This document shows, in pieces, positions 9,531-19,498 of a stretch of DNA of 64,000 nt (the stretch's first letter is position 1; each line of letters begins with the position of its first letter). Source of the DNA: Propionibacterium acidifaciens DSM 21887 (GTDB lineage: Bacteria > Actinomycetota > Actinomycetes > Propionibacteriales > Propionibacteriaceae); contig NZ_AUFR01000001.1 of NCBI RefSeq assembly GCF_000426605.1, positions 310,001-374,000 of the forward strand, written 5' to 3'. The notes under the pieces are model-generated. The model had not been told where the DNA came from. It made no database searches and was given only the letters and a program-made list of their open reading frames with translations. The position numbers were made by a program, and so were the translations under genes.

Positions 9531-11287
9531 CACGCCTCCTTCGGATCGGTGGACGGCTTCGACCCGCCGGAGGGCCGTCGCCCGCCGGTGCGCCGACCGG
9601 AGTGCGTGCGGCGGCGACCGATGAGCGAGGCCCGGGTGACGCCCAGGTGCTCGGGCTCGAAGCCGCTGAATCGGCTGCCCTGGCCGAAGAAGCGGGTGCG
9701 GCCGAGCAGCGTGACGAGCGGATGGGTGAAGAAGAAGACGATGAACAGGTCGATGGCCGTCGTCACGCCGAGGGTGAAGGCGAAGCCCTTGACCGTGCCC
9801 ATCGCGAGGAAGAACAGCACGACGGCGCTCAGCAGCTGGACGGCGTCGGCCATGACGACGGTGCCGCGGGCCTTCGTCCAGCCGCTCTGGATCGAGTGCG
9901 CCAGCGAGTGGCCGTCGCGGATCTCGTCCCTGATGCGCTCGAAGTAGACGATGAACGAGTCGGCGGTGACGCCGATGGCCACGATCGCGCCGGCGATGCC
10001 GGGAAGGTTCATGGCGAAGCCGACGGTCGTGCCGAGCAGGACCAGCGTGGCCCACGTGATGACGGCCGCCGCGACGAGCGAGCCGGTCACGACGATGCCG
10101 AGGCCGCGGTAATAGACGAAGCTGTAGAGGAGCACGAGCGCCAGGCCGATGGCGCCGGCGATGAGGCCGGCGGTCAGCTGGTCGCCGCCGAGGGTCGGCG
10201 AGACCGTGTCGACGCTGGAGACGTCGAAGGAGATCGGCAGGGCGCCGTACTTGAGCTGGTTGGCCAGCGTCGTGGCGGTGTCCTGGTTGATGCCACCGCC
10301 GCTGATCTGCGCGGAGCCCGAGGTGATGGCCTCGGAGGCCTGCGGGGCCGAGATGACCTTGCCGTCGAGGACGATGGCGAACTCGTTGAGCGGGCTCTGC
10401 TGGGTGGCCAGACGGCTGGTGGCCTGGCCGAACTGGTCCGCCCCCGTCGAGTCGAAGTCGAGGTTGACGACCCAGGAGACCTCGTTCTGGGGGATGCCGG
10501 CGGTGGCGTCGGTGACGTTCTCGCCGGAGATGAGCACGGGGCCGAGGAGGTACTTGTACTGGCCGTCCTCGCTGCAGGCGAAGAGGGGCTGGTCCTCGAC
10601 GTCGGGCGTCGCCGTGCCGCAGTCCCAGGCCATGAAGTCGCTGTAGTCCTGCGAGCTCGGCGTCCAGGCGAGCCGGCCGGCGAAGTCGGCGGGGCCCTGG
10701 CCCGCGGCGCTCGAGCGCGGCGTCGGCGTGGGGGACGGCGAGACGGGCAGCTCGGGCAGGACGCGCCCGGCCGGGGTCTGCCCGTCGGTGGCCTCGCCGG
10801 CCGGCTGGCCCGACTGGTCGGCCGGAGCGCTCTGGTCGCCGCCCGTGGTGCCCGAGGCGTCCCCGGACTGGGACTGGGGCTGCTGCTGGGCGGCGGAGGC
10901 GCTGTAGTCCATGTAGTAGACGTTGCGGAAGGCCAGTTTGGCCGTCGTGCCGACGAGGTCGACGAGCTCGTCGCCGCTCACGTTCGGGACGGAGACCTCG
11001 ATCTGGCGATCGCCCTGGAGGGTGACCGAGCTCTCACCGACGCCGAGCGAATCGACGCGGTTCTGGATGATCGTGCGGGCGGTCTCCAGGTTGTCCTTCG
11101 TCGGCGCCGAGCCGTCGGCGTTGTTCTCGGCCGTCAGCGTGATGGTCGTGCCGCCGCGCAGGTCCAGGCCGAGCCGGGGCGTCCACGTCCTGGTGAGCGC
11201 CATCATGGCGTACAGGAGGACGAGGATGAGCCCGAAGGCCCCCAGTCGTTTCCAGGGTGAGTAGGAAGTGGTGGTTCGAGCGGCCAT
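9530..11287 (-). CDS. secD: Protein translocase subunit SecD
   Basis: A 585-residue partner of SecF. It has an N-terminal membrane segment, the GLDLRGGTTITL signature, a large periplasmic domain and a C-terminal group of five membrane helices (GVTADSFIVYFERIRDEIRDG motif region). Between the P1 halves lies a low-complexity insert of about 65 residues rich in Gln, Ser, Pro and Thr (SVSP-type repeats near SPTPTPRSS), which many actinobacterial SecD proteins have. It sits 115 bases downstream of yajC and is fused by a TGATG overlap to secF. Confidence 0.96.
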   Translation of the reverse strand: MAARTTTSYSPWKRLGAFGLILVLLYAMMALTRTWTPRLGLDLRGGTTITLTAENNADGSAPTKDNLETARTIIQNRVDSLGVGESSVTLQGDRQIEVSVPNVSGDELVDLVGTTAKLAFRNVYYMDYSASAAQQQPQSQSGDASGTTGGDQSAPADQSGQPAGEATDGQTPAGRVLPELPVSPSPTPTPRSSAAGQGPADFAGRLAWTPSSQDYSDFMAWDCGTATPDVEDQPLFACSEDGQYKYLLGPVLISGENVTDATAGIPQNEVSWVVNLDFDSTGADQFGQATSRLATQQSPLNEFAIVLDGKVISAPQASEAITSGSAQISGGGINQDTATTLANQLKYGALPISFDVSSVDTVSPTLGGDQLTAGLIAGAIGLALVLLYSFVYYRGLGIVVTGSLVAAAVITWATLVLLGTTVGFAMNLPGIAGAIVAIGVTADSFIVYFERIRDEIRDGHSLAHSIQSGWTKARGTVVMADAVQLLSAVVLFFLAMGTVKGFAFTLGVTTAIDLFIVFFFTHPLVTLLGRTRFFGQGSRFSGFEPEHLGVTRASLIGRRRTHSGRRTGGRRPSGGSKPSTDPKEA

Positions 11288-11402
11288 TGATCGGGCTCTC
11301 CAACGGTGTCGGTTCAGGTGTCAGTTCTGATCGTTCTCGGCGTCCTCGGTCGCGGCCCGGGCGGTCGCGGCCTCGTCCGCGGCGCCGTCTTCGTGCTCGG
11401 CA

Positions 11403-11816
11403 TCATCCGCCCTCGGCCGGGGCGGCCTGCTCCTCGGAACCGGCCCCGTCCGGCTCCGCGGACTCGTCGGGCTGCGCCCCGGTCGCCTCGTCGGGCTCGG
11501 TGGACTCGGTCGCGTCGTCGACGGGCCCGCCGTCGGTGAACTCGAACTCCTCGTCCTCGGGCCGCACGATCTTGCTGATGGCCTGCTTGAGGACGGTGAT
11601 GTCGACGCCGGGGGCCAGCTCGATGACGGCCTGGGTCTCGCCGGTGGCCCGGACGGTGCCGAACACGCCGCTCGTGAGCATGACGCGCGTGCCCTCGTCC
11701 ATGCGGTTGAGCATCTCGCGCTGCTTGTCCATCTGCTTCTTCTGGGGACGCATCACCATGAAGTACATGAGGGCGAACATCACCACGATCAGGATGAGGA
11801 GAGTGCCACTACCCAT
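11403..11816 (-). CDS. yajC: Preprotein translocase subunit YajC
   Basis: A 137-residue protein with one N-terminal membrane segment (LLILIVVMFALMYFMVMRPQ) followed by the conserved RPQKKQ and the small beta domain (GTRVMLTSGVFGTVRATG). The last 40 residues are acidic and rich in Glu, Asp and Pro. It associates with the SecDF complex at the membrane. Its place directly before secD supports the call. Confidence 0.93.
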   Translation of the reverse strand: MGSGTLLILIVVMFALMYFMVMRPQKKQMDKQREMLNRMDEGTRVMLTSGVFGTVRATGETQAVIELAPGVDITVLKQAISKIVRPEDEEFEFTDGGPVDDATESTEPDEATGAQPDESAEPDGAGSEEQAAPAEGG

Positions 11817-11954
11817 TGCATTCCTTACGTCGTCGAGCCGTGCCCCGATGGCACGCCGTGGCGAGTTTACCGGTTCAGTCCGGTCGATCCCATCAGGGCA
11901 CGGCCTGCGAACGCTTTCCCAGGGCCCGGACGGGCCCGTGCGGGCGTGCGGGGT

Positions 11955-12977
11955 TCAGGGGAACAGGCCCTCCCCGGCGCCCTGCGGCGGGTTCAGGCCC
12001 AGGTGGGCCCAGCCGGCGGCCGTCGCGACCCGTCCGCGCGGGGTGCGCATGAGGAAGCCCTGGCGCACGAGGAAGGGCTCCGCGACCTCCTCGACGGTCT
12101 CGGTCTCCTCGCCGACGCTGATCGCCAGCGTCGACAGGCCGACCGGGCCGCCGCCGAACTTGAGGCAGATCGCCTCGAGCACGCCCCGGTCGAGACGGTC
12201 CAGGCCGAGCTCGTCGACCTCGTAGAGCTCCAGCGCCGCCACGGACAGCTCCTCCGTCACCCGTCCCCCGTTGTTGACCTGGGCGTAGTCGCGCACCCGG
12301 CGCAGCAGCCGGTTGACGATGCGCGGCGTGCCGCGCGAGCGCGAGGCGACGACCCGCGCCGACTCGTCGTCGAGGTCGAAGCCGAGTTTGACGGCCGAGC
12401 GCTTCGCGATCTCGGCGAGGTCCTCGACCTCGTAGTAGTCGAGCTGGGCGGTGAAGCCGAAGCGGTCGCGCAGCGGTCCCGGCAGCAACCCGGCGCGGGT
12501 CGTCGCGCCGACGAGCGTGAAAGGCGGGATGTCGATCGGGATGGCCGTGGCGCCCGGGCCCTTGCCGACGACGACGTCGACGCGGAAGTCCTCCATTGCG
12601 AGGTAGAGCATCTCCTCGGCCGGCCGGGACATGCGGTGGATCTCGTCGAGGAAGAGCACCTCGCCGGCGACGAGCCCGGACAGGATGGCCGCCAGGTCGC
12701 CGGCGTGCTGGATCGCCGGGCCTGAGGTGATGTGCAGCGGCACGCCCATCTCCGCGGCGATGATCATGGCGAGCGTCGTCTTGCCCAGCCCCGGGGGCCC
12801 CGAGAGGAGGACGTGGTCGGGCACCGCGCCGCGGTGCCGGGCGGCGGCCAGGACGAGGCCGAGCTGCTCGCGCACCCGCGGCTGGCCCTCGAACTCGACC
12901 AGGCTGGACGGGCGCAGCGCCGCCTCGGCGGCGCGCTCGGCCGGCTCGGCCTGCGGACTGACCGGTGAGTACTCCAT
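11955..12977 (-). CDS. ruvB: Holliday junction branch migration ATPase RuvB
   Basis: A 340-residue AAA+ motor. Walker A is GPPGLGKTT, Walker B is LFLDEIHRM, sensor I is GATTRAG, and the C-terminal winged-helix domain ends with the RTPRGRVAT segment. It pairs with RuvA and RuvC to process recombination junctions. The gene follows ruvA by about 80 bases on the same strand; the three ruv genes form one group upstream of yajC. Confidence 0.97.
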   Translation of the reverse strand: MEYSPVSPQAEPAERAAEAALRPSSLVEFEGQPRVREQLGLVLAAARHRGAVPDHVLLSGPPGLGKTTLAMIIAAEMGVPLHITSGPAIQHAGDLAAILSGLVAGEVLFLDEIHRMSRPAEEMLYLAMEDFRVDVVVGKGPGATAIPIDIPPFTLVGATTRAGLLPGPLRDRFGFTAQLDYYEVEDLAEIAKRSAVKLGFDLDDESARVVASRSRGTPRIVNRLLRRVRDYAQVNNGGRVTEELSVAALELYEVDELGLDRLDRGVLEAICLKFGGGPVGLSTLAISVGEETETVEEVAEPFLVRQGFLMRTPRGRVATAAGWAHLGLNPPQGAGEGLFP

Positions 12978-13056
12978 GATCAGGCCAGCCTAGAGGCAGG
13001 AACGGCGCACGGGCCCGACGGACCCGCGCCCGCACCGGAGCCGAACGGTGCCGCGC

Positions 13057-13662
13057 TCATGCGCGGGCCAGCGATGCGAGGGCGGCCTTCATGAGCGTCG
13101 AGACCGAGGGCATCGGCTCGGACTCGGCGAGCCCGGCGACCGCGTCGGCGGCGGCCTCGGCGTCCCTGCTCGACCAGCCGAGGGACTCCAGCCCCTCGCA
13201 GACCTGCTCGCGCCAGGGCTGGGCGCCGGCCGTCGGGACGGTGGGCGGGTCCTCGACGCCGAGCGCCGCGACCCGGTCGCGCAGCTCGAGGATGATCTTC
13301 TGGGCGCCCTTGCGGCCGATGCCCGGCACCTGCGTGAGCTGGCCCAGGTCCTCCGAGTGCACCGCTGCGACGAGCTGGCCCGGGCTCAGCACGCTCACGA
13401 TGGCCAGCGCCAGCTTCGGGCCGACCCCGGAGGCCGACAGGCACAGGGCGAAGCACTCGCGCTCGTCGCGCTCGGCGAAGCCGTACAGGCTCATGTCGTC
13501 CTCGCGGACGATCATGGCGGTGTGGAGCAGGGCCTCGCCGCCGACGCGCAGCATCGCGGTGGTCCTCGGGGTCGTGCCGATGCGCAGCCCGAGCCCGTTG
13601 ACGTCGACGACGACCCAGGTGGCGCCGATGGCGGCGACAGTCCCGTGCACCTGGGCGATCAT
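13057..13662 (-). CDS. ruvA: Holliday junction DNA helicase subunit RuvA
   Basis: A 201-residue protein starting MIAQVHGTVAAIG, the standard RuvA start. It shows the OB-fold N-domain, a tandem helix-hairpin-helix region (GVGPKLALAIVS and VPGIGRKGAQKIILELRD) and a C-terminal domain that binds RuvB. The ATG overlaps the ruvC stop by four bases (ATGA), so longer upstream starts are unlikely. Confidence 0.97.
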   Translation of the reverse strand: MIAQVHGTVAAIGATWVVVDVNGLGLRIGTTPRTTAMLRVGGEALLHTAMIVREDDMSLYGFAERDERECFALCLSASGVGPKLALAIVSVLSPGQLVAAVHSEDLGQLTQVPGIGRKGAQKIILELRDRVAALGVEDPPTVPTAGAQPWREQVCEGLESLGWSSRDAEAAADAVAGLAESEPMPSVSTLMKAALASLARA

Positions 13663-14180
13663 GAGGCCCTCCTCCTGGCCGCGACGGCCTGCGCATACCT
13701 GTTCTCGACTCCCCCGCGCCACAGCTGGGTGACGGCCAGCGCCACGGCGTCCGCCGCGTCGACGGGCCGCGGCGGCCCGTCGAGGCCGAGGATGCGGGCG
13801 ACCATGGCGCCCACCTGCTTCTTGTCGGCCTGACCCGAGCCCGTGATGGCGGCCTTCGCCTCACTGGGGCTGTGCAGTTCGACGGGCGTGTCGTGCCGGG
13901 CGCCGATGAGCATGGCGATGCCGACCGCCTGCGCGACCCCGGCGACCGAGTGCAGATTGTGCTGGGCGAAGACCCGCTCGATCGAGATCGTCCCGGGCCG
14001 GTAGCGGTCGTACCAGGCGGTGAGGCCCTCCTCGAGGCGCAGCAGGCGGAACTCGTGGGGCAGCCCCGGGCTGGTGCGCACGACGCCGACGGCGACGAGC
14101 GTCGGCCGCACGCCGGGGCGTCCCTCGACGACGGCGACCCCGCACCGGGTCAGGCCCGGGTCGACTCCCATGACACGCAC
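13659..14180 (-). CDS. ruvC: Crossover junction endonuclease RuvC
   Basis: A 173-residue resolvase. The catalytic acidic residues appear in MGVDPGLTRCG (first Asp), SIERVFAQHN (Glu) and the C-terminal PVDAADAVALA (Asp pair). A GTG start at 14178-14180 is preferred because GGAGGAG lies five bases before it; the ATG at 14171 is the alternative. The gene overlaps ruvA by four bases. Confidence 0.95.
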   Translation of the reverse strand: MRVMGVDPGLTRCGVAVVEGRPGVRPTLVAVGVVRTSPGLPHEFRLLRLEEGLTAWYDRYRPGTISIERVFAQHNLHSVAGVAQAVGIAMLIGARHDTPVELHSPSEAKAAITGSGQADKKQVGAMVARILGLDGPPRPVDAADAVALAVTQLWRGGVENRYAQAVAARRRAS

Positions 14181-14321
14181 TGGCGCTCCTCCGCATCCGG
14201 GCCGCTGGGCCCCGGACCCCCGCCGGGGCGGACGGCGCCCCGCCGGGATGATCCGAACATCAGTTCGATGTGCGAGTCTACCCGTGCGGGGCGCCGCACC
14301 GGCCCGGAACACTCCAGCGGC

Positions 14322-15119
14322 TCACTCCTGCTCCGCGAGGGCCTCCTCAACCTGCGGTGAGTACTCGGCGTTGCTGTAGACGTTCTGCACGTCGTCGAGG
14401 TCCTCCACGGCGTCGATGATCCTCTCGAGCTTCGTCGCCTCGTCGACGTCGTCGACCGTCTGGTTGAAACTGGCGACGAAGCTGACCTCGGCCGAGTCGT
14501 AGTCGAGGCCGGCGGCCTGGACGGCCTTGCGCACCTCGACCAGGTCGTTCGGGTCGCAGACGAGCTCGAAGACGTCGCCCTGGTCCCGGAGGTCCTCGAC
14601 GGCCGCGTCGATGGTCGCCTCGAGGAGCTGGTCCTCGTCGACGGTGCGCTCGACGCTCCTGCGCCCCTCCTCGACCTCGAAGGTCCTGGGGACGGTGACG
14701 ATGCCCTTGCGATCGAACAGGCGCTGCACCGAGCCGCCGTCGGCCATGGTGGCGCCGTTGCGGGTGACGGCCGTGCGGACGTCGGCGACGGCGCGGTTGC
14801 GGTTGTCGGTGAGGCACTCGATGAGGATGGCCACGCCGGCGGGCCCGTAGGCCTCGTACATGATCTCCTCGTAGCTGACCGCGTCGGCGCCCTCGCCGGA
14901 GCCGCGCCTGACGGCCCGGTCGATGTTGTCGTTGGGGACCGAGTTCTTCTTGGCCTTCTGGATCGCGTCGTACAGGGTCGGGTTGCCGGCGGGATCGCCG
15001 CCGCCCACGCGGGCCGAGACCTCGACGTTCTTGATCAGCTTGGCGAAGAGCTTGCCCCGCTTGGCGTCGATCGCCGCCTTCTTGTGCTTCGTGGTGGCCC
15101 ACTTGGAGTGACCGCTCAT
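14322..15119 (-). CDS. yebC: YebC/PmpR family transcriptional regulator
   Basis: A 265-residue protein beginning [22 protein letters not shown], the hallmark of the family, with the [22 protein letters not shown] segment in the middle. Family members bind DNA or assist ribosomes at polyproline stretches, depending on lineage. It is a conserved neighbour of ruvC in many bacteria. A 141-base gap separates it from ruvC, so ruvCAB may have a separate promoter. Confidence 0.95.
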   Translation of the reverse strand: MSGHSKWATTKHKKAAIDAKRGKLFAKLIKNVEVSARVGGGDPAGNPTLYDAIQKAKKNSVPNDNIDRAVRRGSGEGADAVSYEEIMYEAYGPAGVAILIECLTDNRNRAVADVRTAVTRNGATMADGGSVQRLFDRKGIVTVPRTFEVEEGRRSVERTVDEDQLLEATIDAAVEDLRDQGDVFELVCDPNDLVEVRKAVQAAGLDYDSAEVSFVASFNQTVDDVDEATKLERIIDAVEDLDDVQNVYSNAEYSPQVEEALAEQE

Positions 15120-15268
15120 ACGCAGATCCCCTCTTGTCCTGACTCGTTCGGCTGCTCGTGCACTGCTCGTGCCCATCGGCGGCGCGCACCGCCGGCGGCG
15201 TCGCAAACCCTGCCGATTCTACCCACTGCCGTCCACGGCCCGGCCCGGCGGCGCGGACCGGGACGGCC

Positions 15269-16318
15269 CTACCGGCCGCGCCTGACCAGGAGCTCCTCGT
15301 AGCTGCTCGTGCGCCCGTAGACGATGAGGCGCTCGGTGGCCACGAAGCCCATCGAGTTGAAGTAGTCCTCGGCGGCCTGCGGCACGACCGTGTCGACGCC
15401 GATGCCGGCGCTGTCGAGCCCGGCGGCGACGAAGCCGTGCATCGAGGCGATCATGAGAGCGCGGCCGATGCCCTTGCCGTGGCACCAGGGGCACACGCCG
15501 ATGCGCTCCGTCCAGCCCTCGGAGACCTCGTCCTCGTAGGCACGGTTGATGACGTAGCCGACGACGCGCCCGTGCGGGGCGTCCGCGTGGCTCGGCTCGG
15601 GCTTGTTCACGATGGCCAACCAGGACAGGCGGGCGCGGGCGCCCTCGGAGTTCAGGGAGCGCTCCCAGTCCTCGCGGCTCGTCTCCCCGGCGCCGGGACG
15701 CGCGGAGAAGGCCTCGTTGTGGGCGGCGCGGGCCTGCTCGGAGTAGCGCTCGTCGAAGGGCACGATCGTCACCTCGGGCGGGACGACGAGCTCCGGCAGC
15801 TCGGTGCCGGTCAGGTCGCGGTGCATGTCGAACTGCCAGCGCTCGGGCACGAGGCCGGCGCCGACCATCGAGCCGGTGAGGCCGATGCGCTTCTCGTCGA
15901 CGAGCGAGCCGATCCACAGCGGCCCGGTCCCCTCGTCGTGGACGTAGAGGTACCACTGCTCGGCGCGGGCGATGAGCCACAACGAGAGGTTGTGGCGGAT
16001 CCCCTGGTGACGCCATGCGGGATGGACGCCGACGTCGAACCAGACCTTCGGCGCCGCCGGATCGGACAGGTCGGGGTGGTTCCACCCGTAGGCGACGATC
16101 CGGCCGCTCTTCTCGCGCCCGACGACCGCGTGGTGACTGGCGTGGGCGCCCGGGCGCTCCCAGTCGGCGACGAGGTCCTCGTAGCCCATGGTCTGCACCG
16201 GGTCGTCGTAGTACTCCATGGCCGCGCGCAGCTCGGCGAGCTCGGGCAGGTCGTCGAAGCTCAGGAAGCTCCAGTCGAGCAGGTCGTCGACGAAGGTCTC
16301 CGTCCACTCCGGGGTCAT
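15269..16318 (-). CDS. Double-domain GNAT acetyltransferase
   Basis: A 349-residue protein with two GNAT-like halves. The first contains [16 protein letters not shown], the second [17 protein letters not shown], both matching the acetyl-CoA pyrophosphate loop (Q/R-x-x-G-x-G/A). The C-terminal half ends with a YFNSMGF motif typical of GNAT proteins. The architecture resembles mycothiol synthase (MshD) but the sequence does not let me name a substrate. The ATG overlaps the hisA stop by four bases (ATGA), so it is translated as part of the his operon although no role in histidine synthesis is known. Confidence 0.85.
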   Translation of the reverse strand: MTPEWTETFVDDLLDWSFLSFDDLPELAELRAAMEYYDDPVQTMGYEDLVADWERPGAHASHHAVVGREKSGRIVAYGWNHPDLSDPAAPKVWFDVGVHPAWRHQGIRHNLSLWLIARAEQWYLYVHDEGTGPLWIGSLVDEKRIGLTGSMVGAGLVPERWQFDMHRDLTGTELPELVVPPEVTIVPFDERYSEQARAAHNEAFSARPGAGETSREDWERSLNSEGARARLSWLAIVNKPEPSHADAPHGRVVGYVINRAYEDEVSEGWTERIGVCPWCHGKGIGRALMIASMHGFVAAGLDSAGIGVDTVVPQAAEDYFNSMGFVATERLIVYGRTSSYEELLVRRGR

Positions 16319-17052
16319 CGGGCCACCGCCAAGGCATCGGGAAGGGTGAACTTTCCGATGTACAGGGCGGTGCCGATGATGGCTCCCTCGACGCCCTGGC
16401 CGACCATGGCGCGCAGGGCCCGCACGTCGTCGAGCGAGGAGATGCCGCCGGAGGCGACGACCGGGGCGTCGGTGTGGGCGCAGACGGTGGCCAGCAGCTC
16501 TAGGTTGGGCCCCGACAGCATGCCGTCGGAGGAGACGTCGGTGACGGCGTAGCGCGCGCAACCGGCGGCATTCATCGTGTCGAGGGTGTCGAGCAGCTCG
16601 CCGCCCTCGGACACCCAGCCCCGCGCTGCGAGTCTGGTGCCGCGCACGTCGAGCCCGATGGCGATGCGGTCGCCGTGGACCCTGATGACCTCGGCGCACC
16701 AGCCCGGGTCCTCGAGCGCAGCGGTGCCGATGTTGACGCGGCGGCAGCCGGTGGCCAGGGCGCGCTCGAGACTCGCGTCATCACGGATGCCGCCCGACAG
16801 CTCGACGTCGACGTCGAGCTCACCGATGACGTCGGCGAGCAGCTCGGCGTTCGAGCCGCGGCCGAAGGCCGCATCGAGGTCCACCAGGTGCAGCCAGCTC
16901 GTGCCGGCCTCCACCCAGCGCTTGGCGGCCTGGTGCGGGTCGCCGAAGACCTTTCCGGAGCCGGCCACCCCCTGGACCAGCTGGACCGCCTGTCCGTCCT
17001 TGACGTCGACGGCGGGAAGGAGCTGCAGGGCCTCGCTGTGTTCAGTGCTCAC
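16315..17052 (-). CDS. priA: HisA / bifunctional PriA phosphoribosyl isomerase
   Basis: A 245-residue (beta/alpha)8 isomerase of the ProFAR pathway. Sequence blocks [41 protein letters not shown] and the [10 protein letters not shown] loop closely follow the PriA type of Streptomyces and Mycobacterium, which serves both histidine (HisA) and tryptophan (TrpF) synthesis. No trpF is seen beside the trp genes at 42.6-47.2 kb, which fits the dual role. The start is a GTG at 17050-17052 ([16 protein letters not shown]). It ends by overlapping the GNAT gene. Confidence 0.9.
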   Translation of the reverse strand: MSTEHSEALQLLPAVDVKDGQAVQLVQGVAGSGKVFGDPHQAAKRWVEAGTSWLHLVDLDAAFGRGSNAELLADVIGELDVDVELSGGIRDDASLERALATGCRRVNIGTAALEDPGWCAEVIRVHGDRIAIGLDVRGTRLAARGWVSEGGELLDTLDTMNAAGCARYAVTDVSSDGMLSGPNLELLATVCAHTDAPVVASGGISSLDDVRALRAMVGQGVEGAIIGTALYIGKFTLPDALAVAR

Positions 17053-17104
17053 GGATGAAACCCTAGCCCACCGGCCGGGCCGCGCCCATGGCATCGCGGC
17101 CCGC

Positions 17105-17734
17105 TCACGGCCCTTCGACGATGTCCAGCCAGTTGCGCAGCAGGCGGGCCCCGGCCCGGCCCGACTTCTCGGGGTGGAACTGGGTGGAGCAGACGGGCCC
17201 GCGTTCGACGGCGGCCACGCAGCGGTCGCCGTCGTGCTCGACCCAGCTCGTGAGCGCGCCGTCCGGTGCGGTGTGGGCGGCGTAGGAGTGGACGAAGTAG
17301 AAGCGCTCGGACGCCAGGCCCGCGAACAGGCGGCTGCCGGGGGCGGCCTCGACGAGGTTCCAGCCCATGTGCGGCAGGCGGCGACTCGTGAGCGCGGTGA
17401 CGACGCCGTCGAAGACGCCGAGGCCGGCCCTCGTCCGGCCGTGCTCGTCGCCCGAGTCGAACAGCACCTGGTGCCCGACGCAGATGCCCAGCAGCGGCCG
17501 CGACACGGCCGCCCACGCGCGGACGAGGTCCGCTCCCCCGCCGGCCTCGAGTTCGTCCATGCAGGCCTCGAAGGCCCCGACGCCGGGCACGACGAGGCCC
17601 CGGCAGTCGGCGAACCCGTCGGGGCGCGATGACAGTCTCACCCGGGCGCCGGCGGCGTCGAGGGCCCGGCAGGCCGAGTGGAGGTTGCCAGAGCCGTGGT
17701 CGAGGACGCCGACCAGCGGCCGGTCCCCGCTCAC
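17105..17734 (-). CDS. hisH: Imidazole glycerol phosphate synthase glutaminase subunit HisH
   Basis: A 209-residue class I glutamine amidotransferase. The nucleophile motif is [12 protein letters not shown] with Cys, and the His-Glu pair is in TQFHPEKSG. It supplies ammonia to HisF, which is not in this window. The start is a GTG that overlaps the hisB stop by four bases (GTGA). hisA follows 52 bases downstream. Confidence 0.96.
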   Translation of the reverse strand: MSGDRPLVGVLDHGSGNLHSACRALDAAGARVRLSSRPDGFADCRGLVVPGVGAFEACMDELEAGGGADLVRAWAAVSRPLLGICVGHQVLFDSGDEHGRTRAGLGVFDGVVTALTSRRLPHMGWNLVEAAPGSRLFAGLASERFYFVHSYAAHTAPDGALTSWVEHDGDRCVAAVERGPVCSTQFHPEKSGRAGARLLRNWLDIVEGP

Positions 17735-18339
17735 AGCAGGCCCTTGGTGCTCGGGACGCCCTCGACGCGGGGATCGGGCTCGACGGCGGCGCGCAGGGCC
17801 CGGGCGAGGGCCTTGAACTGGGCCTCGACGATGTGGTGCGGCTCGCGGCCGGCCAGAAGGCGCAGGTGCAGGCAGACGCCGGCGTTGAGGGCCAGCGCCT
17901 CCATGACGTGATAGGTCATCGACCCCGGGTACAGGACCCCGTCCCCGCCGATGCGGGCGGTGACCTGCGACTCGGGTTCGCCGCTGCACACCGCGTAAGG
18001 ACGGCCCGCGACGTCGACGACGGCCTGGGCGAGCGCCTCGTCGAGGGGGACGAGGGCGTCGCCGAAGCGGCGGATGCCGGCCTTGTCGCCGAGCGCCTCG
18101 CGCAGTCCCCGCCCGATGGCGATGGCGGTGTCCTCGACGCCGTGGTGGCCGTCGACCCATGTGTCGCCGGACGTCGTGACGTCGAGGTCGATGAGCGAGT
18201 GCCTGCTCAGGGCGGTGAGCATGTGGTCGTAGAAGCCCACCCCGGTGCTGATGCGCGAGACGCCGGTGCCGTCCAGGTCGAGGCTGACCTGGACGTCGGA
18301 CTCGCTCGTGACGCGGTGGACGCTCGCGGTGCGGCTCAT
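17731..18339 (-). CDS. hisB: Imidazoleglycerol-phosphate dehydratase
   Basis: A 202-residue monofunctional dehydratase. It shows the manganese-binding segments [14 protein letters not shown] and the [18 protein letters not shown] block, plus the second FYDHM-like repeat in the C-terminal half ([16 protein letters not shown]). There is no histidinol phosphatase domain, as is usual in Actinobacteria. It lies 31 bases after hisC. Confidence 0.97.
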   Translation of the reverse strand: MSRTASVHRVTSESDVQVSLDLDGTGVSRISTGVGFYDHMLTALSRHSLIDLDVTTSGDTWVDGHHGVEDTAIAIGRGLREALGDKAGIRRFGDALVPLDEALAQAVVDVAGRPYAVCSGEPESQVTARIGGDGVLYPGSMTYHVMEALALNAGVCLHLRLLAGREPHHIVEAQFKALARALRAAVEPDPRVEGVPSTKGLL

Positions 18340-18370
18340 GGTCGTCCTTTCCGGATGCTGTGGGCGGTGC

Positions 18371-19498
18371 TCAGCGGACCAGGACGCCCGGGCGGGCGAG
18401 GATCGGCCCGATGGCCTCGCGGAAGGCCCTCATCTCGTCGGGGGTGCCGGCGTTGAGGCGCAGGAAGCCCTCTGGGCCGACCTCCCGGACGAGGACGCCG
18501 GCGTCGAGGATCTCCTGCCACACGCCATGGCGGTCGGCGAACCGGCCGAACAGGATGAAGTTCGACTGGCTGGGCACGACCTCGAGGCCGGCCCGGCGCA
18601 TCCACTCCTGCATGCCCTGGCACTCCTCGCGCAGGGCCTGCACCTGGGCGAGCATCTCGCCCCTGTGCGCCAGGGCGACGCGCGCAATGGCCTGGGTCTG
18701 CGCGCTCATGTGGTAGGGCAAGCGCACGATGCGGCAGGCGTCGACGACCGCGGGCGCGGCGGCGAGGTAGCCGACGCGCCCGCCGGCCAGGGCGAAGGCC
18801 TTGGACATCGTGCGCGTGACGATGAGCCGTCCGAAGCGGGCCAGCAGGGCGAGGGAGGAGTCCTCGGGCACCTCGGTGAACTCCTGGTAGGCCTCGTCGA
18901 CGACGACGAGGCAGTCGACCCGCTCGCAGACCTCCTCGATCACCTTGACCGGGGTGAGCGTGCCCGTCGGGTTGTTGGGCGTGGTGATGAGCAGGACGTC
19001 GGGCCGGTGCTCGGCGACGGCCGCCGTGACGAGCTCGGCGTCGAGGGTGTGGTCCTCGCGGCGCGGGGCGGTGACGTAGCGGGTGTGCGTGTTGCGCGCG
19101 TACTCGGGGTACATCGAGTAGGTGGGAGTGAAGCTCAGCACCGTGCGGCCGGGCCCGCCGAAGGCCTGGAGGATGTGCGTCATGACCTCGTTGGATCCGT
19201 TGGCGACCCAGATGTTCGAGCTGTCGAGCCCGAAACCGAGGTAGGCGGCCAGGTCGGCCCGCAGCGCCAGGGCCTCGCGGTCGGGGTAGCGGTTGATCGA
19301 GCCGGCTGCCCGCTCGACCTCCCGGGCCATGTGGGCCCTCGCCCGCGCGCTGGGCGGGTAGGGGTTCTCGTTGGTGTTGAGGCGCACCGGCACGTCGAGC
19401 TGGGGGGCGCCGTAGGGCTCCGCACCGACGAGCTCGGGCCGCAGCGGCAGCTCGGCGAGGCTGATCCCCGGGCCTGGGGTCCGCGCGGTCCTGCTCAT
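18371..19498 (-). CDS. hisC: Histidinol-phosphate aminotransferase
   Basis: A 375-residue PLP enzyme of fold type [11 protein letters not shown] near the N-terminus, [20 protein letters not shown] and the PLP-lysine region [18 protein letters not shown] are all visible. It transaminates imidazole acetol phosphate with glutamate. The ATG overlaps the hisD stop by four bases. Confidence 0.96.
   Translation of the reverse strand: MSRTARTPGPGISLAELPLRPELVGAEPYGAPQLDVPVRLNTNENPYPPSARARAHMAREVERAAGSINRYPDREALALRADLAAYLGFGLDSSNIWVANGSNEVMTHILQAFGGPGRTVLSFTPTYSMYPEYARNTHTRYVTAPRREDHTLDAELVTAAVAEHRPDVLLITTPNNPTGTLTPVKVIEEVCERVDCLVVVDEAYQEFTEVPEDSSLALLARFGRLIVTRTMSKAFALAGGRVGYLAAAPAVVDACRIVRLPYHMSAQTQAIARVALAHRGEMLAQVQALREECQGMQEWMRRAGLEVVPSQSNFILFGRFADRHGVWQEILDAGVLVREVGPEGFLRLNAGTPDEMRAFREAIGPILARPGVLVR

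Noticed and set aside
15120-15268. Search for a tRNA or small RNA between yebC and the GNAT gene
   Set aside because: No cloverleaf or conserved T-loop was found here or in other gaps.
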